From NCBI GenBank assembly GCA_021647885.1, contig JAKITV010000007.1, positions 1 through 64,000 on the forward strand: 64,000 bases of DNA. Reading direction: 5' to 3'. Below are positions 34,189 to 42,815 of this stretch, piece by piece. The notes beneath the pieces were generated by a model. The model saw only the letters and a list, made by a program, of their open reading frames with translations, searched no databases and was not told the origin of the DNA. Every line of letters begins with the position of its first letter. The first letter of the stretch is position 1. The position numbers and the translations under genes are program-made. The DNA comes from Flavobacteriaceae bacterium. GTDB lineage: Bacteria; Bacteroidota; Bacteroidia; Flavobacteriales; Flavobacteriaceae.

Positions 34189-34980
34189 ATGAGAAGAGGG
34201 AGTAATAAAGTTAGATTATTAATAGGTGCAGCAATAATTCTTTTTGCAGTTATAAAATACTGCTCTAGTGCAGAGACAAATCCATATACAGGGAAAGAAC
34301 AGCATATTACAATTACTGAAGATCAAGAAATTGCTATTGGATTGCAGAGTGCTCCATATATGGCACAGCAATATGGTGGTTTATATCCAGATGAGAGTTA
34401 TCAATATTTTGTTGACCAGATTGGGCAAAGATTGGTTGAAAATAGTATTGCCAAAAAAACAGGTTACAAGTATGACTTTCATTTATTAGCAGATGCAAAA
34501 ACTATAAATGCTTTTGCATTACCTGGTGGGCAAATATTTATTACTTATGCTCTTTTTTCAAAATTGGTAGATGAAAATGGCAGATTAGATAAAGACAAAG
34601 TCGCTGGAGTATTAGGTCATGAAATTGGTCATGTGGTAGGACGGCATTCGGCAGATAGAATGTCAAAACAAGGATTAACTCAAGGTATACTAAGTGGTGT
34701 TGCTGTTGGATTTGACCCAAGTACCGCTCAAGGTGCAGCAGCAATTGCTAATGTTATAAACATGAAGTATGGTAGAGAGGATGAACTGGAGAGTGACGAT
34801 CTTGGAATACGATTTATGATTAACGCTGGATACAATGCCGAAGAAATGATTAGTGTAATGCAAATTTTAAAAACTGCAGCAGGATCAAATCGAGCACCAG
34901 AATTTCAAAGCACACATCCGGATCCAGAAAATAGAATAGAAAAAATTAAAGAAGCTATTGAAAAGTATAAAAACTTATAG
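34189..34980 (+). CDS. M48 family metallopeptidase, membrane-anchored
   Basis: A 263-residue zinc protease with HEIGH at 144-148 and the third ligand in the DELESDDLGIRFM helix, the Ste24/BepA/LoiP-like M48 plan. An N-terminal hydrophobic segment (8-25) followed by KYCSS could be a lipoprotein signal or a membrane anchor, so it probably works in periplasmic protein quality control. It is preceded and followed by non-coding gaps and ends at a clear terminator. Confidence 0.9.
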   Translation: MRRGSNKVRLLIGAAIILFAVIKYCSSAETNPYTGKEQHITITEDQEIAIGLQSAPYMAQQYGGLYPDESYQYFVDQIGQRLVENSIAKKTGYKYDFHLLADAKTINAFALPGGQIFITYALFSKLVDENGRLDKDKVAGVLGHEIGHVVGRHSADRMSKQGLTQGILSGVAVGFDPSTAQGAAAIANVINMKYGREDELESDDLGIRFMINAGYNAEEMISVMQILKTAAGSNRAPEFQSTHPDPENRIEKIKEAIEKYKNL

Positions 34981-35006
34981 CTTAATTTTACAACATATTC
35001 ATTTGT

Positions 35007-35036
35007 AAATCCTGCTGTTTAGCAGGATTTTGTTTT
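35007..35036 (+). terminator. Rho-independent terminator of M48 gene
   Basis: AAATCCTGCT pairs perfectly with AGCAGGATTT around a GTTT loop, followed by a T-rich tail. Confidence 0.85.
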
Positions 35037-35044
35037 TATCTTTG
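35037..35044 (+). promoter_or_regulatory. Promoter -7 box for gpmI
   Basis: TATCTTTG matches TAnnTTTG exactly and abuts the tail of the preceding terminator, 16 bases before the ATG at 35061. Confidence 0.55.
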
Positions 35045-35060
35045 AATATAATTTTAACCT

Positions 35061-36581
35061 ATGAACAAAAAAGTCATCTTAATGATCCTTGATGGTTGGG
35101 GGAAATCTCCTAATCCCAAAGTCTCTGCAATAGATTATGCCAACACGCCTTTTATAGATTCACTTTACACAAATTATCCTAATGCATCTTTAAGAACAGA
35201 CGGTTTACATGTTGGTTTGCCAGAAGGACAAATGGGAAACAGCGAAGTTGGACACATGAATCTTGGTGCAGGCAGAATTGTATATCAAGACTTGGTAAAA
35301 GTAAATTTGGCTGTTGAAAATAAAACTTTAGCTCATGAGCAAGTTTTAGTAGATGCATTTAACTATGCCAAAAACAACAACAAAAATGTTCATTTTTTAG
35401 GCTTGTTAAGCGATGGTGGTGTGCATTCACATATTAATCATTTATTCGGATTGTTAGATGCTGCTAATAATTTTGGTTTGCCTAATTTTTTTGTTCATGC
35501 GTTTACAGATGGTCGTGATGTGGATCCTAAATCTGGATTTGGTTTTATTACAGAACTTGAAGAACACCTAAAAAACACCAACGGCAAACTTGCTACAATT
35601 ACAGGTCGCTACTATGCTATGGATAGAGATAACCGTTGGGAACGTATTAAATTAGCTTATGATGCTTTGGTAAATGGTAAAGGCGAAAAATCTACCAATG
35701 CTACTGCATCCATTCAAAAAAGTTATGATGATAATATTACTGACGAATTCATCAAACCAATTGTAATGGTAAATAAAAACAATCAGCCTATAGCAACTAT
35801 TAAGGATGATGATGTGGTTATCTTTTTTAATTTCAGAACAGATCGTGGCAGACAACTCACTCAAGTATTAACTCAAAAAGATTTTCATGAGCAAAATATG
35901 CATAAACTGAATTTATACTATGTAACCATGACCAATTATGATGATGCTTTTGAAGGTATCAATATAATTTTCAAAAAAGAAAATCTTTCTGATACTTTAG
36001 GCGAAGTTTTAGAAAAACACAATAAGAACCAAATTCGTATTGCTGAAACCGAAAAATATCCTCACGTTACTTTTTTCTTTTCAGGAGGACGTGAAACACC
36101 TTTTATTGGTGAAACCCGAATTTTACGAAACTCTCCTAAAGTTGCAACTTACGATCTAAAACCAGAAATGAGTGCTTTCGAATTACGTGATGCACTTATT
36201 CCTGAACTTCAAAAAGGCAAAGTGGATTTTGTGTGTCTTAACTTTGCCAATGGCGATATGGTTGGACATACTGGAGTTATGGAAGCTGCCATAAAAGCAT
36301 GTGAAGCAGTTGATAAATGTGTAAAAGATGTTGTAACAACTGCTCTAGAAAACAATTACACTACTATTCTTATTGCAGATCATGGCAACTGTGAAACCAT
36401 GATAAATCCAGATGGTTCACCCAATACAGCACACACCACAAATCCAGTACCAATTATTTTAATCGATAAAGATTTAAAATCAATACATAATGGTATTTTA
36501 GGAGATATTGCACCTACAATTCTTAAACTTATGGGAATAGAACAACCTAAAGCAATGACCCAAAATTCTTTGTTAGATTAA
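35061..36581 (+). CDS. gpmI: Phosphoglycerate mutase, cofactor-independent
   Basis: Interconverts 3- and 2-phosphoglycerate in glycolysis. The metal-binding D11 (ILDGWG) and the phosphorylated serine S61 in GNSEVGHMNLGAGR identify the alkaline-phosphatase-fold enzyme, and IADHGNCETM carries the second metal site. 506 residues is typical. A -7 box lies just upstream. It is followed 45 bases later by a HAD-like gene on the same strand. Confidence 0.97.
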   Translation: MNKKVILMILDGWGKSPNPKVSAIDYANTPFIDSLYTNYPNASLRTDGLHVGLPEGQMGNSEVGHMNLGAGRIVYQDLVKVNLAVENKTLAHEQVLVDAFNYAKNNNKNVHFLGLLSDGGVHSHINHLFGLLDAANNFGLPNFFVHAFTDGRDVDPKSGFGFITELEEHLKNTNGKLATITGRYYAMDRDNRWERIKLAYDALVNGKGEKSTNATASIQKSYDDNITDEFIKPIVMVNKNNQPIATIKDDDVVIFFNFRTDRGRQLTQVLTQKDFHEQNMHKLNLYYVTMTNYDDAFEGINIIFKKENLSDTLGEVLEKHNKNQIRIAETEKYPHVTFFFSGGRETPFIGETRILRNSPKVATYDLKPEMSAFELRDALIPELQKGKVDFVCLNFANGDMVGHTGVMEAAIKACEAVDKCVKDVVTTALENNYTTILIADHGNCETMINPDGSPNTAHTTNPVPIILIDKDLKSIHNGILGDIAPTILKLMGIEQPKAMTQNSLLD

Positions 36582-36626
36582 AAAAATGTAGATATATTGT
36601 ACATCTATAAGCATTAAAATGAATTT

Positions 36627-37037
36627 ATGAATTTTCACGACAAATTAATTATTGCTGTTGACTTTGATGGCACCATTGTAGAGGATGAATATCCAGACAT
36701 TGGTAAGCCTAGGATTTTTGCATTTGAAACCTTAAAAAAACTACAGGAAAATGGGCATCGATTAATTTTATGGACTTACAGAAGCGGAATTAGGTTAAGT
36801 GAAGCTGTTGCCTTTTGTAAGAAAAATGGTATTGAGTTTTATGCTGTAAACAAAAGCTTTGAAGAAGAACAATTCGATTATTCTAAAAGTAGAAAAATTT
36901 ATGCCGATTTATTTATAGACGATAGAAATATTGGAGGGGTTTTAGGTTGGGGAGAAATCTATCAAATGATTACCAACGAAATCCCAAATATGAATGTCCA
37001 AAAAAAGAAAAAAGGATTCTTCGGTCTTTTTAAATAA
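36627..37037 (+). CDS. Small HAD-like hydrolase
   Basis: A 136-residue HAD-fold protein with the nucleophile motif DFDGTIVEDEYP (D12, D14), motif II TYRSG and motif IV DLFIDDRNIGG. It resembles the compact BT0820-type phosphatases of Bacteroidota, which lack a cap domain. The natural substrate is unknown. A low-complexity basic tail (KKKKGFFGLFK) follows. Convergent with the CoA-transferase gene, ends two bases from it. Confidence 0.85.
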   Translation: MNFHDKLIIAVDFDGTIVEDEYPDIGKPRIFAFETLKKLQENGHRLILWTYRSGIRLSEAVAFCKKNGIEFYAVNKSFEEEQFDYSKSRKIYADLFIDDRNIGGVLGWGEIYQMITNEIPNMNVQKKKKGFFGLFK

Positions 37038-37039
37038 TC

Positions 37040-38311
37040 TTAACTTCGTATTAAATTAAAATATTCTTTATCTATAATCCCTCTATGGTCTGGATGTGCA
37101 ATATTTACTAAAGCTTTTACACGTTCTTTTATGGTTTTTCCATATAAATTAGCAATACCATATTCGGTTATAACATAATGTACGTGTGCCCTTGTTGTTA
37201 CCACTCCTGCACCTGGTTTTAAACTTGGTACAATCCTGCTAATCCCATTTTTAGTTACAGATGGCAACGCAATTATGGCTTTCCCACCTTCACTTAAAGA
37301 CGCACCACGAATAAAATCCATTTGTCCTCCAACTCCAGAATACAATCGTGTACCTATAGAATCTGCACAAACCTGCCCTGTTAAATCAACTTCTATTGCT
37401 GAATTAATTGATACCATTCTTGGGTTTTGCTTTATAACAGACACATCATTTACATAGTCTGATTCACGCATTTCCACAAATGGATTGTCATCTACATAAT
37501 CGTAAAGTCGTTTCGAACCCATTAAAAAGGTAGCCAAAGCTCTTCCTTTATTTACACCTTTGTAGTTGCTGTTTATAACATCTTTTAATATTAAATCTAT
37601 AACACCATCCGAAAACATCTCGGTATGTAAACCTAAATCTTTATGATTAGTAAGACGTGAAAGCACAGCGTTAGGAATTGTACCAATTCCCATTTGCAAT
37701 GTGCTTTTATCTTCAATTAAACTCGCAACATAATCACCAATTTTGCTTTCTGTTTCGGTAGGTTCAGGCATGAGATGAACAGGCAAAGGCTCATCACATT
37801 CTACAAACAAATCTATTTCAGAAACATGGATTATTCCGTCACCATGAGTTCTAGGCATTTGTTTATTTACTTGTGCTATTACATAATTTGCATTATCAAT
37901 AGCAGCAAGAGTAGCCTCAACAGATACTCCTAATGAACAATAACCGTGTTTGTCTGGTACTGAAACATGAATTAATACAACATCTAAATCAACTATATTT
38001 CTTTTAAAAAGCAAAGGTACTTCACTCAAAAAAACCGGAGTATAAGAACCATTACCAGCTTTTAGAGTGTGTCTTACATTTTTTCCAATAAAAAAAGAAT
38101 TAACATGAAAACTGTCTATAAACTCTGGATTCGCATAAGGTGCTTCACCTTCGGTATGTAATTGACATATTTCAACATTTCTAAGCTCTTCATGTCTTGC
38201 AGACATTGCTTTTACTAAAACCTGTGGTGCAGCTGCAGCTGCCTGAATATAAACCCTATTATTCGATTTTATTACTTTTACAGCATCTTCTGCACTTACC
38301 GCTTTATACAT
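37040..38311 (-). CDS. Acetyl-CoA hydrolase/CoA-transferase family
   Basis: A 423-residue protein of the acetyl-CoA hydrolase/4-hydroxybutyrate CoA-transferase family. These enzymes move CoA between short carboxylic acids through a glutamyl-CoA intermediate. Family markers: MGIGTIPNAVLS, GVGGQMDFIRGA, and VITEYGIANLYGKT near the C-terminus. Acetate:succinyl-CoA transfer is one possible role; acceptor and donor are not deducible. It has its own promoter. Confidence 0.9.
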   Translation of the reverse strand: MYKAVSAEDAVKVIKSNNRVYIQAAAAAPQVLVKAMSARHEELRNVEICQLHTEGEAPYANPEFIDSFHVNSFFIGKNVRHTLKAGNGSYTPVFLSEVPLLFKRNIVDLDVVLIHVSVPDKHGYCSLGVSVEATLAAIDNANYVIAQVNKQMPRTHGDGIIHVSEIDLFVECDEPLPVHLMPEPTETESKIGDYVASLIEDKSTLQMGIGTIPNAVLSRLTNHKDLGLHTEMFSDGVIDLILKDVINSNYKGVNKGRALATFLMGSKRLYDYVDDNPFVEMRESDYVNDVSVIKQNPRMVSINSAIEVDLTGQVCADSIGTRLYSGVGGQMDFIRGASLSEGGKAIIALPSVTKNGISRIVPSLKPGAGVVTTRAHVHYVITEYGIANLYGKTIKERVKALVNIAHPDHRGIIDKEYFNLIRS

Positions 38312-38330
38312 AAATTTTCATTTTAGACTA

Positions 38331-38338
38331 CAAAATTA
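38331..38338 (-). promoter_or_regulatory. Promoter -7 box for the CoA-transferase
   Basis: Minus-strand TAATTTTG, an exact TAnnTTTG match, 19 bases before the ATG. Confidence 0.5.
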
Positions 38339-38409
38339 TAAAAAAACAAACTATAAAAAACTATCAAAAGTCATATTCCAATAAAAATTAACACAAGCTT
38401 AATTTTGAT

Positions 38410-38417
38410 TATCTTTG
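38410..38417 (+). promoter_or_regulatory. Promoter -7 box for map
   Basis: TATCTTTG, an exact TAnnTTTG match, 16 bases before the map ATG at 38434. Confidence 0.55.
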
Positions 38418-38433
38418 CCAATATTTTTTATGG

Positions 38434-39252
38434 ATGATTATAGTTAAAACCAAAGAAGAAATAGAGTTAATGCGCGAAAGTGCTTTAGTGGTTTCCAAAA
38501 CTTTAGGCATAATTGCAAAAGAAGTAAAACCAGGCGTTAGCACTTTGCAATTAGATAAAATTGCCGAAGAATGTATAAGAGATCAAGGTGCAGTTCCAGG
38601 ATTTTTAGGATTGTATGATTTCCCTAATACATTGTGTATGAGTCCGAACTCACAAGTAGTTCATGGTATTCCTAATAAAGAACCTTTAATTGAAGGTGAT
38701 ATTATATCAATTGATTGTGGTGCAATTAAAAATGGTTTTTATGGCGATCATGCTTATACGTTTGCTATAGGTGAAATAGATACAGAAACTGAAAAATTAT
38801 TGCAGATAACCAAAGAGTCTTTATACGTTGGAATTAGAGAATTTAAATTAAATAATCGTGTTGGCGATGTTGGCTTTGCCATTCAACAGTATTGTGAAGC
38901 TCATGGTTATGGTGTGGTTCGCGAATTGGTTGGTCATGGCTTAGGACGTAAAATGCACGAAGATCCCGAAATGCCAAATTATGGAAAACGAGGACGTGGC
39001 AAGAAATTTATTGAAGGTATGGTTGTCGCCATCGAGCCAATGATAAATATGGGAACTCATCGTATTAAACAACATAAAGACGGTTGGACAATTACAACAC
39101 AAGACAATAAACCTTCTGCACATTTTGAGCATGATGTCGCTTTAGTAAATGGTAAACCCGAATTGCTTTCAACATTTGCTTATATTTATGAAGCTTTAGG
39201 GATTGTGAGTGATGAGGAAGATGAGTTTAGACAAAAAACTTTCGTTTTATAA
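38434..39252 (+). CDS. map: Methionine aminopeptidase, type I
   Basis: Removes the initiator methionine from nascent proteins. H78 (VVHGIP) and metal ligands D94 (SIDCGA) and D105 (YGDHAYTF) are present, followed by GHGLGRKMHEDP and AIEPMINMG with the remaining His and Glu ligands. 272 residues. The overlapping ATG four bases earlier runs into a stop, so 38434 is the start. The gene is followed by a repeat-rich stretch leading to a GxxExxY gene. Confidence 0.96.
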   Translation: MIIVKTKEEIELMRESALVVSKTLGIIAKEVKPGVSTLQLDKIAEECIRDQGAVPGFLGLYDFPNTLCMSPNSQVVHGIPNKEPLIEGDIISIDCGAIKNGFYGDHAYTFAIGEIDTETEKLLQITKESLYVGIREFKLNNRVGDVGFAIQQYCEAHGYGVVRELVGHGLGRKMHEDPEMPNYGKRGRGKKFIEGMVVAIEPMINMGTHRIKQHKDGWTITTQDNKPSAHFEHDVALVNGKPELLSTFAYIYEALGIVSDEEDEFRQKTFVL

Positions 39253-39255
39253 CTG

Positions 39256-39392
39256 TTTCGCAGAGATTCACAGAGAAACACAAAGCTTCACAGAGAAAAA
39301 AATACTAAATTGACTGAAAATTTATGAAGACATATTACAATTTATTATAGCACTTTAATGAATCACAAACTGCTTTGTGAATCTCTGCGAAA
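39256..39392. repeat. Inverted repeat left of the GxxExxY gene
   Basis: TTTCGCAGAGATTCACA (39256-39272) is repeated perfectly inverted at 39376-39392. More CACAGAGA and CTTTGTGA units surround both arms. The unit lies between map and the GxxExxY gene, and similar CTCTGTG units flank that gene on the other side. Confidence 0.75.
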
Positions 39393-39465
39393 AAGTCTGC
39401 GTATCTTTGTGAAATAACAAAATTCCTTAATCAAGCTTTTACTTAAAAACTATTATACAGAGAAA

Positions 39466-39849
39466 ATGGATAATAAACTAACTGAAAAAATTATTGGAGC
39501 TGCAATTGAAGTACATCGTACTCTTGGGCCTGGCTTGTTAGAATCTGCGTATCAAGAATGTTTACTTTTTGAGTTAACATCAAAAGGATTTAAAGTTGAA
39601 AAAGAATTAGCATTACCAATAGTATATAAAGACATCAAATTAGACCATGGTTATAGAATTGATTTGCTAGTAGAAGATCAAATTGTTATTGAACTGAAAA
39701 CTGTTGAATATCTTACAGACGTTCATACTGCTCAAATTCTTACTTATTTAAAATTAGGAAACTATCCTTTGGGTTTACTAATTAACTTTCATACTACTTT
39801 ATTAAAAAATGGTTTAAAAAGATATATCAACAATGTCAAAAAAAAGTAA
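39466..39849 (+). CDS. GxxExxY protein
   Basis: A 127-residue protein of the GxxExxY family, named for G23, E26 and Y29 (GLLESAY). A PDDEXK-nuclease-like core is visible as YRIDLLV (D65) followed by IELK (E76, K78), and LTYLKLGNYPLGLLINF near the C-terminus. Such proteins are scattered through Bacteroidota genomes, usually as single genes with no established function. Here the gene is bounded on both sides by clustered CTCTGTG-type repeats, as if the whole unit were a movable module (inference). Confidence 0.9.
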   Translation: MDNKLTEKIIGAAIEVHRTLGPGLLESAYQECLLFELTSKGFKVEKELALPIVYKDIKLDHGYRIDLLVEDQIVIELKTVEYLTDVHTAQILTYLKLGNYPLGLLINFHTTLLKNGLKRYINNVKKK

Positions 39850-39856
39850 AAAAATA

Positions 39857-39900
39857 ACTCTCAGTGAATCTCTGTGAGAACTCTGTGTAACTCTGTGTAA
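39857..39900. repeat. CTCTGTG repeats right of the GxxExxY gene
   Basis: Four CTCTGTG-like units in about 44 bases (with GTGAATCTCTGTG matching the left flank). The array ends six bases before the next start codon, so it also occupies the ribosome-binding region of the methyltransferase gene. Confidence 0.75.
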
Positions 39901-39905
39901 TAACC

Positions 39906-40670
39906 TTGAAAAAACTCTTCAAAATAATCCTAAATATTATTCCTAGACCTTTCTTAATAAGGCTAAGTTATATTGCGCGACCCTTTTTATCCTTCCTATT
40001 AAAAGGAGATAGATTTACAGACCCAATTGATGGAAAATCATTCAGAAATTTTTTACCTTATGGTTATGGCAAACAACGTGATAACGCCTTATCACCTTCA
40101 ACATTATCGTTAGAGCGCCATCGTTTGCTTTGGTTGTATTTAAAAAATGAAACTGTTTTCTTTTCTGCTAAAAAAAAGGTTCTTCATTTTGCTCCTGAAC
40201 AAGCGTTTTATAAACGATTTAGAAAACTAAAAAATCTTGATTATACTACTACCGATTTATATTCTCCTTTAGCAGATGTAAAAGCAGATATTTGTGATTT
40301 ACCATTTGGTGATAACGAATTTGACATCATTTTTTGCAATCATGTGTTAGAGCATATTCCTGATGATACCAAAGCAATGCAAGAATTGTATCGTGTTTTA
40401 AAAGTTGGAGGAATGGGGATTTTTCAAATTCCGCAAGACTTATCTCGTGAAACTACTTTTGAAGACGATAGTATCATAGACAAAAAGGAACGTGCAAAAA
40501 TCTTTGGACAGTACGATCATGTTCGAGTTTATGGTCGTGATTATTTTGACAAACTCAGAAGTATTGGCTTTAAGGTAGATGAGATTGATTATACTGCAAT
40601 ACTTTCAGTAGATGATATTACAAGATATTGTTTGGCAAAAGGCGAGATTATTCCTGTGTGTTATAAATAA
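39906..40670 (+). CDS. Class I SAM-dependent methyltransferase
   Basis: A 254-residue methyltransferase with a hydrophobic, basic N-terminus (1-35), motif I-like VLHFAPEQAFYKRF, then DLPFGDNEFDIIFCNHVLEHIPDD and ELYRVLKVGGMGIFQIP, typical of the Methyltransf_11 group. The substrate is unknown. The start is TTG at 39906, directly after a CTCTGTG repeat array. The gene is followed by a large inverted repeat, then by apbE on the other strand. Confidence 0.88.
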   Translation: MKKLFKIILNIIPRPFLIRLSYIARPFLSFLLKGDRFTDPIDGKSFRNFLPYGYGKQRDNALSPSTLSLERHRLLWLYLKNETVFFSAKKKVLHFAPEQAFYKRFRKLKNLDYTTTDLYSPLADVKADICDLPFGDNEFDIIFCNHVLEHIPDDTKAMQELYRVLKVGGMGIFQIPQDLSRETTFEDDSIIDKKERAKIFGQYDHVRVYGRDYFDKLRSIGFKVDEIDYTAILSVDDITRYCLAKGEIIPVCYK

Positions 40671-40672
40671 TT

Positions 40673-40747
40673 GTCTTTCCTGCGAAGGCAGGAATCTTTA
40701 CCATTGAAACTGAATTGAAAATGGATTCCTGCCTTCGCAGGAATGAC
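40673..40747. repeat. Large inverted repeat between methyltransferase and apbE
   Basis: TTCCTGCGAAGGCAGGAATC (40677-40696) is mirrored perfectly by 40724-40743, with extra pairing CCATT/AATGG inside and GTC/GAC outside. Each arm is itself a hairpin (CCTGC..GCAGG). A related, interrupted copy lies at 60743-60798. It separates two convergent genes. Confidence 0.8.
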
Positions 40748-40751
40748 AGAG

Positions 40752-41735
40752 TTACTCATCAGGAAACCCATTTAAAGACAAAGTTTCCAATTCATTTTCT
40801 TCATTTTCAAAAATCAAAAACACTTTTAATTCTGAATGGTCTTTTAAAAAAACTTTAATTTTCTCAATTCCCATAGCTTTAAAAGCTGTTGCATACGCAT
40901 CTGCTGTCATGCAATCTTTTGCAATTACAGATATACTTAACAAATTTGTTTTACTAGGATAGCCTGTTTTAGTATCGATTATATGAGAATATCTATTACC
41001 ATCTTCATCAATTTTAAACTTACGATACGTTCCTGATGTTGCCATAGCTTCATCTTGTAGTGTAATGGCTTTTAGTATAGATTGCTCTCCATCAAAATTC
41101 GGGTTTTCAACACCAATTTTCCAAGTAGATTGTTTTTCAAGATTTATACCTTTTGCTCGTATCTCTCCTCCAATTTCCACCAAATAGTTTTCTATATTTT
41201 GATGTTCTAAAAACTCGGCAATTACATCTACACCATAACCTTTGGCTATTGCATTAAAATCTAAAAAAGTTCCTTTAGGTTTATCGACGGAATTATTAAT
41301 TAGGTTTACTTTATTTAAACCAACAAACTGCATTAAACTATCAATTTTTAAGCTATCTAAATTGGCTATTTTTTGGTCTGGTCCAAAATCCCAAGCGTTA
41401 ACTAAAACACCAATAGTTGGATCGAAAGCGCCTTTTGTTTGCTTATAAATTTCCTGCGAAGCTTCTAAAACCTTTATAAAATGCTCATCTACTATTACTG
41501 CTTCATTTCTATTAAGTTTTGAAATATTTGAATTGACTTGATAGGTTGACATCGATGTATTAATCACATAAAACAAACTATCAAACTGAGTTTCAAAATT
41601 GAGATTGCTTTTAGAATAATATTGAACTGAATAAGATGTGCCAAAAACTAATCCATAAACTTTTGAATTCTTTATTTCTTGTTTATCCGAAACTAATAAT
41701 AATGCGATGAGTATGAATGATAGCCTTTTTTTCAT
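40752..41735 (-). CDS. apbE: FAD:protein FMN transferase
   Basis: Covalently attaches FMN to Thr residues of target proteins such as NqrB and NqrC, whose genes start 1.1 kb away in the same direction. Markers: GTSYSVQYY near the N-terminus, FDPTIGVLVNAWDFGP, DFNAIAKGYGVD, and SHIIDTKTGYP with the metal-binding residues. 327 residues. Odd point: the N-terminal signal ends LLLVSDKQE, where the usual lipobox would read LLLVSCKQE. The lipidation cysteine is therefore missing, so anchoring would have to rely on the uncleaved helix. Confidence 0.93.
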   Translation of the reverse strand: MKKRLSFILIALLLVSDKQEIKNSKVYGLVFGTSYSVQYYSKSNLNFETQFDSLFYVINTSMSTYQVNSNISKLNRNEAVIVDEHFIKVLEASQEIYKQTKGAFDPTIGVLVNAWDFGPDQKIANLDSLKIDSLMQFVGLNKVNLINNSVDKPKGTFLDFNAIAKGYGVDVIAEFLEHQNIENYLVEIGGEIRAKGINLEKQSTWKIGVENPNFDGEQSILKAITLQDEAMATSGTYRKFKIDEDGNRYSHIIDTKTGYPSKTNLLSISVIAKDCMTADAYATAFKAMGIEKIKVFLKDHSELKVFLIFENEENELETLSLNGFPDE

Positions 41736-41769
41736 TTCTTAGTGTTCTGAAAGTGCATTCTTTGCTGTG

Positions 41770-41777
41770 CAAAATTA
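41770..41777 (-). promoter_or_regulatory. Promoter -7 box for apbE
   Basis: Minus-strand TAATTTTG, an exact TAnnTTTG match, 34 bases before the apbE ATG. Confidence 0.5.
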
Positions 41778-41846
41778 CTACTATAATCTATTTGAAGAAA
41801 ATTTGTTTAACTTTAAAAATGCTAACTAACTATTTTTTACTACTCA

Positions 41847-42620
41847 ATGATAAAATTCTTTAGAAAAATACGCCAAAACATGATAAAAGAAAATCGAACA
41901 AGTAAATACATGCTTTACGCCATTGGTGAAATTTTACTTGTGGTTATTGGAATACTCATTGCATTAAGTATCAATAATTGGAATGAGAATAAGAAAAACC
42001 TAAATCAAGCAAATAGTCATTTATCCACCATAAAATTAAATCTTGAAGATGATATAAAACAAGCCGAAGATTTACTTTCAATTTCACAAACAAGTATTGA
42101 ATACGCCAATATTTTTTTAGATCAATTTAAAACCTTAAAACCAGTTGATGTAAACGTACAGATGTATATTATTTCTTTGATGCTAGAACATAATATCGAA
42201 GTCAATAAAAGTGGTATTGACGCACTTACCAGTTCCAGTGGTATGTCTAACATTAATAAGAGTCTTCAGGTTAAAATACTAAACTATTATAGGCATATTG
42301 AACAATTAAAAAGCCGTGAGGATATTTCTAGTTCAGATATTAAGGCTTTGTATGAACCATATGTAAAAGAAAACTACAATTGGATTTACAACAAGACAAA
42401 CCCTTGGCCTAGACAAACAGAATTTTACAAAAATGATCCAAGACCTCCAATAAAAATTGATGAGAAAAGTTTACTAGCCGACAAGCAACTTGAAATTATG
42501 GTCTTTGGAAGACGATGGCAATACATAAATCTACTTGGTTTATATACCAAAACAATAACGCTTGCTCAAGAAATAATTTCTGATATTGAAAACAGCAACA
42601 CTACAACTTACCATGATTAA
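41847..42620 (+). CDS. DUF6090 family membrane protein
   Basis: A 257-residue protein with the DUF6090 N-terminus: MIKFFRKIRQ, then a single membrane helix (about 23-43, YAIGEILLVVIGILIALS) ending INNWNE, and a helical periplasmic domain. Function unknown; the genes are common in Flavobacteriaceae and often occur in tandem arrays. The gene lies in opposite orientation between apbE and nqrF, separating them. A truncated second copy overlaps its last eight bases. Confidence 0.9.
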   Translation: MIKFFRKIRQNMIKENRTSKYMLYAIGEILLVVIGILIALSINNWNENKKNLNQANSHLSTIKLNLEDDIKQAEDLLSISQTSIEYANIFLDQFKTLKPVDVNVQMYIISLMLEHNIEVNKSGIDALTSSSGMSNINKSLQVKILNYYRHIEQLKSREDISSSDIKALYEPYVKENYNWIYNKTNPWPRQTEFYKNDPRPPIKIDEKSLLADKQLEIMVFGRRWQYINLLGLYTKTITLAQEIISDIENSNTTTYHD

Positions 42621-42786
42621 ATTCTTTCGAAAAATAAGATACAACCTAATTGAAAACCTAACAAATTGTGTTGGGTTTTGCTATTTTTTCTTTAATCATT
42701 GTAAGCAAAAAACTGACGAAGTAATCTTTAATATTGAAACTCTAATTAAACAGATTGTCACAGCAAATAAATTTGCTTTGCAATGA
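42613..42786 (+). pseudogene. Truncated second DUF6090 gene
   Basis: Starts at an ATG overlapping the end of the intact DUF6090 gene and reads MIKFFRKIRYNLIEN, the same opening as its neighbour, then diverges (no membrane helix, no GEI...INNW) and stops after 57 codons. The tail (about 42745-42790) is repeat-like sequence. It is the remnant of a tandem copy cut off after about 15 residues, with unrelated DNA following. Confidence 0.75.
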
Positions 42787-42815
42787 CGTTTCTTTTGCCA
42801 AAAGACGATTATCGC

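Noticed and set aside
39256..39900. CRISPR array at the CTCTGTG repeats
   Set aside because: Repeat units are short, irregular and inverted, with no uniform spacers and no cas genes.
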